DNA of 55,433 nucleotides from Archaeoglobaceae archaeon (lineage in GTDB: Archaea > Halobacteriota > Archaeoglobi > Archaeoglobales > Archaeoglobaceae), in contig JANXEF010000007.1 in assembly GCA_025057895.1 (NCBI GenBank), positions 1-55,433 on the forward strand. Direction: 5' to 3'. Shown in pieces: positions 7,637 to 15,962 of the stretch. Within the stretch, counting starts at the first letter, position 1; each line of letters starts with the position of its first letter. The notes under the pieces were generated by a model. That model was not told the DNA's origin. It made no database searches and saw only the letters and a program-made list of their open reading frames with translations. The translations under genes were made by a program, and so were the position numbers.

Positions 7637-8704
7637 ATGCTCTGTGAGATCTGCAACGAAAAGCTACGCTGGGGAAAAGGTGAAAATTGTGTTATTTGTT
7701 GTAATTTCTTTGATAGAGCTGATGATTTGGCTTTTGAAATATTTAAAAATCTTGATTTTGAGTTCAATAGTTTCAACGTGGCTATAAGGAATGAAGGGAG
7801 CTTTAGAGCTCTTCAGGAATTTTTTGAAGGTAAATTTGATTACGATTTGAAGATAGAAATTAAAAGAGTTTTACAAAAAAAAATCGGAGATCTGACTCAA
7901 AGGGAGATATCTCATGAGCCTGACGTGCTCATAACTTTCAGTCCGGAGGATTTCACTTTCAGAGTTGAAATAAAACCTTTGTTTTTATATGGAAGATATA
8001 TAAAGAGAGTCCGTAATATTTCTCAAACGAGGTGGCTTTGCGGTTTCTGTAAAGGTTTTGGATGCGAAATCTGTAACTTTAGCGGAAAGAGATTTGCCAC
8101 ATCTGTGGAAGAGTTGATATCCATTCCTGTAATCAGACTTTTCAATGCAAAAAATGCACTTCTTCACGGCGCTGGGAGAGAAGATGTCGATGCTAGAATG
8201 CTTGGAAATGGAAGACCTTTTGTTTTAGAAATAGTTGAACCTAAGAAAAGGAAATTAGATATTTTTGAGGTTGAAAGAGCGATCAACGAATTTTGCGGAG
8301 GTAGAGTAGAAGTAAAAAGCCTAAGATTTGCAACTTTACGCGATGTTGAAATTGTTAAGAAAGAGAGGTTCAGAAAAATATATCGTGCTAAAGTAGTTTT
8401 TGATAGAATAATAAGTAGAGAAGAGCTTGAAATTGCTCTAAAAAGAATAGTTGGAGAAATCAAGCAGAGAACCCCAAAGAGAGTTCTTCATAGAAGGGCA
8501 GATGTATTTAGATTAAGAAAAGTTTATAGAGCAGAGATTTTAGAACATTTTGGAAAAATCGCAGTTTTGAAATTCGAGACAGATGCGGGACTTTATGTTA
8601 AGGAACTCGTCAGTGGAGATGAAGGCAGAACAGAACCAAATCTCTCTAAAAAATTTAAAGCCTATGTTGAGAAATTGGATGTTTTGGAAGTCATAGAGAA
8701 CTAA
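7637..8704 (+). CDS. pus10: tRNA pseudouridine synthase Pus10
   Basis: Makes pseudouridine 54 and 55 in archaeal tRNA. The N-terminus carries zinc cysteines (C3, C6, then the C18-C22 cluster). A second cysteine group at C135, C138, C143 and C146 lies in the middle, and the catalytic motif GREDVDAR (about 180-187, D185 the likely catalytic Asp) follows. The conserved C-terminal ETDAGLYVKELVSGDEGRT block is complete. Length 355 aa is within the archaeal range. It diverges from the sirtuin gene and ends only a few nt from the convergent 5S rRNA gene. Confidence 0.95.
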   Translation: MLCEICNEKLRWGKGENCVICCNFFDRADDLAFEIFKNLDFEFNSFNVAIRNEGSFRALQEFFEGKFDYDLKIEIKRVLQKKIGDLTQREISHEPDVLITFSPEDFTFRVEIKPLFLYGRYIKRVRNISQTRWLCGFCKGFGCEICNFSGKRFATSVEELISIPVIRLFNAKNALLHGAGREDVDARMLGNGRPFVLEIVEPKKRKLDIFEVERAINEFCGGRVEVKSLRFATLRDVEIVKKERFRKIYRAKVVFDRIISREELEIALKRIVGEIKQRTPKRVLHRRADVFRLRKVYRAEILEHFGKIAVLKFETDAGLYVKELVSGDEGRTEPNLSKKFKAYVEKLDVLEVIEN

Positions 8705-8707
8705 TAA

Positions 8708-8830
8708 TACCGACAGTTTCCGCGTTTCCCGGGACCTTTCGGAACCCAGTACAACGCGGAACGAAACGGGGCTTAACTTCCGGGTTCGGAATGAGTCCGG
8801 GTGTTTCCCCCGTTTCTATGACCGTCGGCA
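8708..8830 (-). rRNA. rrf: 5S ribosomal RNA
   Basis: The reverse strand reads TGCCGACGGTCATAG... with the universal blocks ACACCCGGACTCATTCCGAA and CCGGAAGTTAAGCC. The 5' and 3' ends pair (UGCCGACGGU with ACUGUCGGUA), giving 123 nt. No 16S or 23S gene is in the window, so 5S is unlinked, as in several euryarchaea. A TATA box (CCTTAAATATC) lies just upstream. Confidence 0.97.
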
Positions 8831-8848
8831 AAATACTTCTTTCTACAC

Positions 8849-8859
8849 GATATTTAAGG
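8849..8859 (-). promoter_or_regulatory. TATA box of the 5S rRNA gene
   Basis: On the reverse strand CCTTAAATATC is centred about 24 nt upstream of the 5S 5' end. The identical 11-mer stands before the tRNA-Asn gene (45551-45561). Confidence 0.7.
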
Positions 8860-8899
8860 TTTTGCGTTATAAATTCATTCTAATTTTAATATTATAATT

Positions 8900-9487
8900 T
8901 TATATAATTGGTTGTTCTGGTTCATTTAAAAAATTGAACAACTTATCAACAGTGTTAACTCCGATTTTGAGCACTTTCAAAAGTTGCAATTGGAAAATCT
9001 GTGCACTGATAAATGCATCTGCAAGTGCATTGTGCCTATATGGTGTCTTTAACTCATATTTTTTTGCAAGAGAATCAAGATCTGGTGAAACTATATATTT
9101 TTCTCCAATATATCTGCTTAGAACTCTATCTATCTTCATGATGTCAATGGTTTTTGTTTCGAGTTCTTTTAGGACAGATTTCAGAAATCTATAGTCCAAC
9201 TCTACACAAAAACCAACAATTATACTTTCTTTAAGTAAATCATAAACTTTTGGAGATATCTCGTCAAAACTCGGTGCTCTCTCTAGATCCTTGCTGCTTA
9301 TCCCGTGAATTTTAAGCCCTTTTACATCAAAACTTTTTGATTTTACCAAGGAATAAAATGATTTGCTCGAGAGTATCTTCAAACCCTCCATTGGGACTAC
9401 TCCAATCGCTATTATTTCATCCTTATAGGGATTGAATCCTGTTGTTTCCAAATCAACAGAAGCAAACTTGGCTTCGTTGAGATTCAT
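8900..9487 (-). CDS. DEDD-family 3'-5' exonuclease (DnaQ-like)
   Basis: A 195-aa stand-alone exonuclease of the DnaQ/epsilon type. ExoI is DLETTG (about residues 12-17), ExoII is ELDYRFL, and ExoIII is HNALADA, which has the His of the DEDDh subgroup. The start overlaps the stop of the upstream cNMP/CBS/DUF294 gene by 4 nt, so the two are coupled. I recall the same pairing next to acetate-permease genes in proteobacteria, which suggests a role with that signalling protein rather than in replication. The actual substrate (DNA, RNA or a small oligonucleotide) is unknown. Confidence 0.88.
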   Translation of the reverse strand: MNLNEAKFASVDLETTGFNPYKDEIIAIGVVPMEGLKILSSKSFYSLVKSKSFDVKGLKIHGISSKDLERAPSFDEISPKVYDLLKESIIVGFCVELDYRFLKSVLKELETKTIDIMKIDRVLSRYIGEKYIVSPDLDSLAKKYELKTPYRHNALADAFISAQIFQLQLLKVLKIGVNTVDKLFNFLNEPEQPII

Positions 9488-11256
9488 ACTCCACTCTCCA
9501 CGAAGAATCTCCCTTTTAGAAACTTTTCATAATCCTGAACAATTCTGAAAGCATCTTTCAAAATGAAGTGGTTTATTCGACCGATTTCTTTGAGCTTAAC
9601 AAGATTGCCCTTCCCTTCAACCTGATTCCTGAGCCTCAAATTTTGTAAGAACTCATAGCTTTCCAGAATACTCTTCGAGTAGTTTTCACTTAGAACACCA
9701 AGTTCAGTCAATTTTAGAATTCTTTCTCTTGTATTCATGATCTCTTGTATACTATTTTCCAGAGCGAGCACTCGAGTGCAGTTCACTATAGGGTATATAC
9801 CAAATTTCTTTATGTCTACTTCACTTACTCCTCTTATTCCTCCCACTTTCGGAGGTTCTAACATGACAGCATCGTTTGCGAGATATCTAAGAACTTGTGC
9901 ATTTATTTTATTACTTATAAAATTCAATAGTTCATCAAGCAAATCTTTTTTACCATGAATTGCTCTTAAATCTAGAAATACAGTTAGATACCTTATGTTC
10001 TCTGGAGTAAACTTGTTCATCCATTCTTCGAACTTTTTCTTCCACTCTTCAATACTCATGCACCAATTCATTGCCATGTAACCACCGCTACACTTTGGGA
10101 TTCCAACGAATTCGAGTGTATTGTTAACTATTTTTGCAAACTCTCTCAACTTATCTCCTTCTCCACTATGGATTATCATGTTATCTTGATCTGTCGCAAG
10201 TATCTGTTCCTTTCTTGCAGAACTTCCCATATTAACCCATACATAATCTACGATTTTTCCAAGTTCACTCTGATTTTCTCTTTCAACAATCGTTATTACC
10301 TTCTCTGTAAGCAGATCATAAAAGCTTGAAATTAGGAATGAAAGTTCATAGAAACTCATTCCCCTTTTTGCAAGGGCTCTTATCGTTTCTATAATTCTTT
10401 TGTTTATTGATTTCACTTCTTCTAGATTCGTGGCTCTGCCAAGTTTTCTGTGTAAGATAGAAACTGAAGTGAAAGGCTCGAATTGGGACATTATATCCTT
10501 AGCCGAAATGACACCATGGAGTTTTCCATATTTCGTCACGACGATATGGTTTATTCTCTTTGAAGTTAAGAGCTGATAAGCTTCAAAGAGTGGGCGATCA
10601 AACTCTATGTACAGAACTGGACTACTCATGTAAGCAGAAACTTTCTCTTCTTTACTTGTTCCATGTATAACGAATTTTCTGAGATCTCTATTCGTAAATA
10701 TTCCAATTGGAGTCATGTCGTTCTTGACTACAACTATTGAACCAACTCCATTCAATTCCATCTTCACTGCGGCATCTCTTATAGTAGTATAAATATCACA
10801 AAATACTGGATTTTTTGTAATGCAATCAGCCACTTTTCTCAAAAGTGCATCACTGAACTCTTGTCCTTCTAAGAGCGAAATCAAACCTCTAAAATCCTTA
10901 CTTGCTATTTTTTCAAAAAATTCACGAAAATTTTTGTTTTCAGACGAAATTTTGTCTATTACATCACGTTTTATAGTGAAACAAATTACATCTGAATTTG
11001 CGATTGCTTTCGATTTTCCGTAGATGCCCAATCCAAAGATGTCTCCCCTCTCGAATTCTTCGAGCAATTCTTCATCCCTATAGAGACAAACGTTACCGGA
11101 GAAAACTATATAGAGTTTTTTTGGAGAATTGGAAAAGATCAACTCACCCTCTTCAAATGCTTCGACGTCGATTTTAGTAGCAATAGTGTTTAATTCCTCT
11201 TCCGTTAGGAGATCGAAAGGCTTTATTCTCCTTATGAATTCTCTTGGAGGTAACAT
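9484..11256 (-). CDS. cNMP-binding/CBS/DUF294 putative nucleotidyltransferase signalling protein
   Basis: A 590-aa cytoplasmic multidomain protein of the COG2905 type. Domains in order: cyclic-nucleotide-binding fold (about 15-115; ...EEGELIFSN...GDIFGLG), a pair of CBS domains (about 130-265), a GlnD-like nucleotidyltransferase domain DUF294 with the motif GSSARKEQILATDQDN (about 340-355), and a C-terminal DUF294_C helical domain. The architecture suggests sensing of nucleotide or energy state with possible nucleotidyl transfer to a partner. It diverges from the symporter/acyl-CoA synthetase operon and is coupled to the exonuclease gene. By context it probably controls carboxylate uptake or activation; the mechanism is unknown. 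Confidence 0.88.
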   Translation of the reverse strand: MLPPREFIRRIKPFDLLTEEELNTIATKIDVEAFEEGELIFSNSPKKLYIVFSGNVCLYRDEELLEEFERGDIFGLGIYGKSKAIANSDVICFTIKRDVIDKISSENKNFREFFEKIASKDFRGLISLLEGQEFSDALLRKVADCITKNPVFCDIYTTIRDAAVKMELNGVGSIVVVKNDMTPIGIFTNRDLRKFVIHGTSKEEKVSAYMSSPVLYIEFDRPLFEAYQLLTSKRINHIVVTKYGKLHGVISAKDIMSQFEPFTSVSILHRKLGRATNLEEVKSINKRIIETIRALAKRGMSFYELSFLISSFYDLLTEKVITIVERENQSELGKIVDYVWVNMGSSARKEQILATDQDNMIIHSGEGDKLREFAKIVNNTLEFVGIPKCSGGYMAMNWCMSIEEWKKKFEEWMNKFTPENIRYLTVFLDLRAIHGKKDLLDELLNFISNKINAQVLRYLANDAVMLEPPKVGGIRGVSEVDIKKFGIYPIVNCTRVLALENSIQEIMNTRERILKLTELGVLSENYSKSILESYEFLQNLRLRNQVEGKGNLVKLKEIGRINHFILKDAFRIVQDYEKFLKGRFFVESGV

Positions 11257-11328
11257 TAATTCATGAGTAAATCAATGTAATTTTAAAATTTTCTTCTCTC
11301 ACTATCATGAATGGTAAAATTAGAAAAA

Positions 11329-11366
11329 TTTAAATAGTGAGAAATAAAGTGATTATTGGTGATGGG
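11329..11366 (+). promoter_or_regulatory. promoter and short leader of the symporter operon
   Basis: TTTAAATA at 11329-11336 is followed by GTGATT (11349-11354) and the ribosome site GGTGATGG (11358-11365), one base before the ATG at 11367. Nearly the same arrangement precedes the thiolase operon at 23436-23473. Confidence 0.6.
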
Positions 11367-11600
11367 ATGCCTTGGCCACCTAAGGTGTTTTGGGTAGGGT
11401 TGTTGTTGATATATGGCACTGCAGTTCTTGGTTGGTTGATGGAAGCGACTATTAGAATGAACAAGATACCAACCGCAGCAATCTGGTATACAGCGATATG
11501 GGGAACTTTCTTGCTTCCTGTGATAGTCTCGGTATTGTACTTCTACTTCCCAGAGAAGGCTGACGAGAAGAGAGCAAAAGAGAAAAAGGAGGTGAAGTGA
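11367..11600 (+). CDS. two-TM small subunit-like protein of the SSS symporter
   Basis: A 77-aa protein with two membrane segments (about 8-25 and 38-58) and a charged C-terminal tail ending KEKKEVK. It sits immediately before the symporter with adjoining stop and start, the arrangement typical of small accessory subunits (DUF485 or DUF4212 types) of monocarboxylate sodium symporters. I cannot assign it confidently to either family. The ATG at 11367 has a GGTGATGG site; an in-frame GTG 30 nt upstream would fall on the TATA box and is rejected. Confidence 0.75.
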   Translation: MPWPPKVFWVGLLLIYGTAVLGWLMEATIRMNKIPTAAIWYTAIWGTFLLPVIVSVLYFYFPEKADEKRAKEKKEVK

Positions 11601-13214
11601 ATGGCTGGAAGTGTTGACCCAATAGTTATAATTATTGTAGCCATATATCTGATTGCAGTCGTCGTAATAGGTTACTATTCCCGAGTTAGGTTGAAGAGTG
11701 CGATGGATTACTATGTTGCAGGAAGAAGGCTCGGTAGTATTGTAAACGGACTTGCTTTGGAGTCCACATATCTCAGTCCTGCTTCGATGCTCGGTTTACC
11801 AGCTTTCATATTCTTGTTGGGTTATCCATTCTGGTGGGCAATGGTTGCTATTATATGCGGAATGCCACTTGCAACTTTGTTAACAGCATCGGCTTTGAGA
11901 AAATATGCTCCAGTTAGCTTTGCAGATTACTACGCAGATCGTTATGGTGATGAAAGGCTAAGATGGTGGATAGGAATAATTGTGATCGTTGGTACGATTC
12001 TATACATAACGCTTTCGCTGGTAGGCATGGCCCTCTTCATGGTTGCAATTCTTAAAATGCCATACTTCATCGCGTTGGTTATAGGAACAATTATTACAAT
12101 GTTCTACGTCGTCTATGGAGGAATGATCGCTACTAGCTGGAATGCAGCGATGCAGGCATTGGTTATGAGCTTTGCTGCAATCATTGCAGCGATAGCGATT
12201 GTTTGGCAGCTTGGAGGTCTTGAAGGTGTTTATATAGCAGCTGAGAAATCATATGCAAGGATATGGAACAGTCCAGCAAATGCTCCAGAAGTTTCGCATA
12301 TTTTCACTGGAACTTGGATTGGTGTTATTGGCTGGTACTTTGTATGGCATCTTGGTTTTGCTACCATGCCCTATACAGTCGTTCGATTCTTCACAGTCAT
12401 GGACATCAAGACTGCAAGGAGAAGCATCTTTTGGTGCGCGTTGATTGCAGGCGCGTTCTATGTTTCACTGCAGTTGATTGGTATAACTGCAAAGTACATG
12501 ATTGAAAAGAGTCACCCAATTGCAGTTGCAGCTGGAGGGAACATGAGCGCTACAGCAGTTCTAGCATCGATTCAAAGGACTTATGGTATAGGTACTGTTA
12601 CAGATTACTCGATGATAGCAGCAGTCGAAGCTCTTGGCAATCCAGTCATCCTTGGCATTTTGTGCGCAGGCGGATTAGCAATTGCGATGTCTACAGCAGC
12701 TGGATGGGCAGTCGTGGTTAACACAGTTATTGCGAGAGATTGGATGGTAAAGCTTTTGAAGTCAAAGAAGGCTGAAGAGAAACCAATTCTTTACGGAAGA
12801 ATTGTGGCTTTCATATTCCTGTTGATCAGCTTCATCATTGCAATTCAGCCTCCAGCACTCGTCCTTGACTTGAGCGGTTGGGCTTTCATAGTCATAATTT
12901 GCTCCATAGGTCCTGGTTTGATTCTTGGACTCTGGTGGAAGAGGGCTACAAAAGCTGCAATGTGGTTTACAGCGATAGTGATGTTCGTTGTCAGCATGAT
13001 CGCATGGATGAGAGCATACTTCATTCTTGGTCACCATGCGAGGTTCTTCCTAAACGATATAATCTTTGGAAATCCCAATGCTTTGATCACACCGCATCAA
13101 ATTTGGACAGTTCCCTTGGGCTTCATATTATTCATAATAGTCTCACTGTTGACGAAGCCTCCTGAGGAGGAGAGAGTGCAGAAATACTGTGTAGAACTTA
13201 CGAAGGAAGTTTAA
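11601..13214 (+). CDS. sodium:solute symporter (SSS family), probably monocarboxylate
   Basis: A 537-aa integral membrane protein with about 13-14 hydrophobic segments. The family start ...VIGYYSRVRLKSAMDYYVAGRR is characteristic of SSS carriers (DYYVAGR motif), and ESTYLSPASMLGLP follows in the first core helix region. The context (2-TM small protein before, acyl-CoA synthetase after, DUF294 protein opposite) matches acetate/propionate-type permeases such as ActP, so it probably takes up a short carboxylate with sodium. Substrate specificity cannot be read from sequence. The 79 nt after it hold a second AT-rich promoter-like stretch before the synthetase gene. Confidence 0.9.
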   Translation: MAGSVDPIVIIIVAIYLIAVVVIGYYSRVRLKSAMDYYVAGRRLGSIVNGLALESTYLSPASMLGLPAFIFLLGYPFWWAMVAIICGMPLATLLTASALRKYAPVSFADYYADRYGDERLRWWIGIIVIVGTILYITLSLVGMALFMVAILKMPYFIALVIGTIITMFYVVYGGMIATSWNAAMQALVMSFAAIIAAIAIVWQLGGLEGVYIAAEKSYARIWNSPANAPEVSHIFTGTWIGVIGWYFVWHLGFATMPYTVVRFFTVMDIKTARRSIFWCALIAGAFYVSLQLIGITAKYMIEKSHPIAVAAGGNMSATAVLASIQRTYGIGTVTDYSMIAAVEALGNPVILGILCAGGLAIAMSTAAGWAVVVNTVIARDWMVKLLKSKKAEEKPILYGRIVAFIFLLISFIIAIQPPALVLDLSGWAFIVIICSIGPGLILGLWWKRATKAAMWFTAIVMFVVSMIAWMRAYFILGHHARFFLNDIIFGNPNALITPHQIWTVPLGFILFIIVSLLTKPPEEERVQKYCVELTKEV

Positions 13215-13293
13215 AAAAACAAATAGAAAAATTTTGAAAAAAGTTGAATTGAATTTAAAATTTTTTTAAATATTTTTGAAGAGGTGGTTTTGT

Positions 13294-15213
13294 ATGGAAA
13301 GTTTTAGAAAACTTTGGAAGACTGAAAAAGAAAGTCCCGAAAAATTTTGGAATGAACATGCTGAAAAGGCAATGGAAGATATTTATTGGTTCAAAAAATG
13401 GGACAAGGTTTTTGAGTGGAATTATCCAAGATTTGGATGGTTCTTAGGTGGAAAAACGAATATAGCTTACAACTGTCTCGATTACAAAGTTAGGAAGTTT
13501 TCATCTAAACCAGCTTACATCTATGAAAATCCCGAGCTTGATTTAAGTTACTCAGTCACTTATTCCCAGCTTTTTAGCATCGTAAAGAAGTTTGCATCTG
13601 CATTACGTGGATTTGGAGTTGGAAAAGGAGACAGAGTACTTCTTTATCTCCCAAATTCAATAGAGGCAGCAGCTATGCTTTTAGCTTGTGCAAGAATCGG
13701 AGCGATTTCAGTTACAGTCTTTGCAGGATTTTCACCAAGAGCAGTTGCAGATAGAATTGAATTGACAACACCGAGATTGATATTTACTCAAGATTTTGCT
13801 TCAAGGAGAGGAAAAATTGTACGACTCAAGGAGAACGTTGACAACGCACTCAATTTAGTACCTGAGATAGGAGAAAAAGTAAAAGTTGTCGTAAAGCGAG
13901 CTATGCCAGAGATCGAGATTGAACTGACAGATAGAGATTTACTTCTTAAGGATTTCCTTAAAATTGGAAAGGGTGAAAGTAGTGATTATGTAGAAATGGA
14001 TGCTATGGATCCTATTTTTGTAATGCCAACTTCTGGAACCACTGCAAAACCAAAACCAGTTGTTCATGTTCAGGGAGGATATCAGCTTTGGAACTACTGG
14101 TCATCTAAGTGGATCTATGGATTGAATGAAAATGATATAATCTTTAACACCTCTGATATAGGTTGGATTGTTGGGCAGAGCTACATGATCTTCGGTCCCC
14201 TGCTTGCAGGAGCAACTTGTATCCTCTACGATGGAACTCCCGATTATCCTGAGCCTAAAGTATGGTGGGAAGCAGTTGAGAGAAATAGAGCAACTCTTAT
14301 CTGGACTTCTCCAACTGGAGCTAGAATTCTTCGAAAGATCGGAGCTGATAAAGCAAAGGAGCATGATATAAGCTCCGTTCAGCGGGTGGTTTGTGCTGGA
14401 GAAGTTTTGAACCCAGAAGTATGGTTATGGCTCTACAGAGATGTTTTTGAGGAAAAAATTCCTGTAATAGATCATATGTGGCAAACAGAAACCACAGGAG
14501 CTATCTTTGGTTACCCATATGGGTTGCTTGGAAATGAAGTGAAAAAATTCATAAAGCCCGGATCTGCAGGATTACCTTTACCTGGAATCGATCCAGTTTT
14601 GATTGATGAAACTGGAAAAGAACTAAAAACGAACGAGAAAGGTATTCTGTATCTTAGAAAACCCTTCCCAGGATTGACCCCTACTCTTTGGGATAGCTTT
14701 GATAGATATGTACGTTCATATTGGGAGGTTGGTATACCAAAGCTTTATTGCACAGGTGATGCGGCTTTTGTAGATTCAGATGGCTATGTTTGGTTTACAG
14801 GCAGGGCAGACGAGGTTATAAAGATAGCAGGACATAGAATTGGAACTATAGAAGTTGAAAACGCAATTGTTAGTCATCCTGCAGTAGCAGAAGCAGGAGT
14901 TTGTGGAGTCCCGGATGAAATTCGTGGAGAAGTTGCAGCTGCTTTCGTAGTTCTTAAACAGGGAATTTCACCAAGTGAAGAACTTAAGAAGAGCATTCTT
15001 GAACATGTTAGGAAAACTTTTGGTCCGATAGTCGTCTTTAAAGACATTCAGTTTGTGAACATGTTACCCAAAACTAGGAGCGGAAAAATAATGCGTAGGG
15101 TAATGAAAAGACTCTTTCTTGGGCAAGAGCTTGGTGATCTCTCCACAATAGAAGAGGAGGCTTCAGTAGTTGAAATAAGAGAAGCTGTTGAAAAGCTAAG
15201 GAGAGTTGTATGA
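13294..15213 (+). CDS. AMP-forming acyl-CoA synthetase (acetyl/propionyl-CoA synthetase-like)
   Basis: Activates a carboxylate with ATP and CoA, giving AMP and PPi. It has the Acs-type N-terminus (EHAEKAMEDIYWFKKWDKVF), the P-loop TSGTTAKPKPVVH, the substrate-pocket region WQTETTGAIFG, TGDAAFVDSDGYVWFTGR, and the catalytic-lysine tail PKTRSGKIMRR. The start at ATG 13294 has GAGGTGG 6 nt upstream; an in-frame codon 18 nt earlier is rejected. Length 639 aa is normal. WQTETTG in place of the WQTETGG of acetate enzymes hints that the preferred acid may not be acetate. The C-terminal lysine is of the kind acetylated in Acs and reversed by sirtuins. It overlaps the DUF169 gene by 4 nt. Confidence 0.92.
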   Translation: MESFRKLWKTEKESPEKFWNEHAEKAMEDIYWFKKWDKVFEWNYPRFGWFLGGKTNIAYNCLDYKVRKFSSKPAYIYENPELDLSYSVTYSQLFSIVKKFASALRGFGVGKGDRVLLYLPNSIEAAAMLLACARIGAISVTVFAGFSPRAVADRIELTTPRLIFTQDFASRRGKIVRLKENVDNALNLVPEIGEKVKVVVKRAMPEIEIELTDRDLLLKDFLKIGKGESSDYVEMDAMDPIFVMPTSGTTAKPKPVVHVQGGYQLWNYWSSKWIYGLNENDIIFNTSDIGWIVGQSYMIFGPLLAGATCILYDGTPDYPEPKVWWEAVERNRATLIWTSPTGARILRKIGADKAKEHDISSVQRVVCAGEVLNPEVWLWLYRDVFEEKIPVIDHMWQTETTGAIFGYPYGLLGNEVKKFIKPGSAGLPLPGIDPVLIDETGKELKTNEKGILYLRKPFPGLTPTLWDSFDRYVRSYWEVGIPKLYCTGDAAFVDSDGYVWFTGRADEVIKIAGHRIGTIEVENAIVSHPAVAEAGVCGVPDEIRGEVAAAFVVLKQGISPSEELKKSILEHVRKTFGPIVVFKDIQFVNMLPKTRSGKIMRRVMKRLFLGQELGDLSTIEEEASVVEIREAVEKLRRVV

Positions 15214-15962
15214 AACCAAGAGAACTTGCAAACGTGATCGATAAGTTCATTCATCCACAAACTTTTCCTCTCTCCTTCAAATTCGGAGATGACGAGAAAG
15301 CAAGGAAACTAAAGGATCTCGCAATCTGTCAAGTATACAACATCTCCCGTAGATATGGTTGGTTTTTAAAGTTTGACATAGAAACGACTTGTCCCCTTGG
15401 AATAATTGCTTATGGCTTTGCTGAACCAGATGAGACTTATAGAGCGGGGAAGTTAGCTTATGAAGCTGGTTATGCTATAGATGAAGAGATTGGAAAGAGA
15501 TTCGAAGAAGTTGTACCAAGAGTCACAGGTTACAAATCTTGTCTCGTTGCACCGCTTGAAAGGGAAGATTTTATTGCAGATCCAGACTTCGTAGTTGTCT
15601 ATGCAACACCAGCACAAATTTTACGCTTTGTTCATGCCTATCTTTATAACAAAGGTGGAAAAGTTGAAACATCTATTCTAGGCAGAGGAGCATGTGCAGA
15701 GTTTCTCGAAGCTTTCATTCACAAAAGGCTAAAGATCGTGATTCCATGTTATGGGGATCGTATTTTTGGTTTAACCCAAGATCATGAAATGGCTGTTGCT
15801 TTTCCATTCGAAATTGCAGATGAAATTGCAAGAGGTTTAGAAGAAACACACAAACGCGGAATTCGATATCCAATTCCGAACACTGCGTTGCGAATTCCTT
15901 TACCAATGATCGATAGTTATAAAAAATCAGTTGAAGCTATGCGAAAGTCTTGCAAGAGCTAG
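15210..15962 (+). CDS. DUF169 family protein
   Basis: A 250-aa soluble protein that I place in DUF169 (COG2043) from its overall pattern: KPRELANVIDKFIHPQTFP, a central CPLGIIAYGFAEPDE block, VYATPAQILRFVHAYLY and GRGACAEF. No reaction is established that I can name; conserved Cys residues (in TTCPLG, GACAEF and IPCYGD) might bind a metal or cofactor. It is translationally coupled (ATGA overlap) to the acyl-CoA synthetase, suggesting a role in the same pathway. Its 3' end overlaps the convergent ADP-forming synthetase gene by 36 nt. Confidence 0.8.
   Translation: MKPRELANVIDKFIHPQTFPLSFKFGDDEKARKLKDLAICQVYNISRRYGWFLKFDIETTCPLGIIAYGFAEPDETYRAGKLAYEAGYAIDEEIGKRFEEVVPRVTGYKSCLVAPLEREDFIADPDFVVVYATPAQILRFVHAYLYNKGGKVETSILGRGACAEFLEAFIHKRLKIVIPCYGDRIFGLTQDHEMAVAFPFEIADEIARGLEETHKRGIRYPIPNTALRIPLPMIDSYKKSVEAMRKSCKS

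Noticed and set aside
15048-15260. Minus-strand frame opposite the acyl-CoA synthetase/DUF169 junction
   Set aside because: Antisense shadow of two well-supported genes without a start region of its own.
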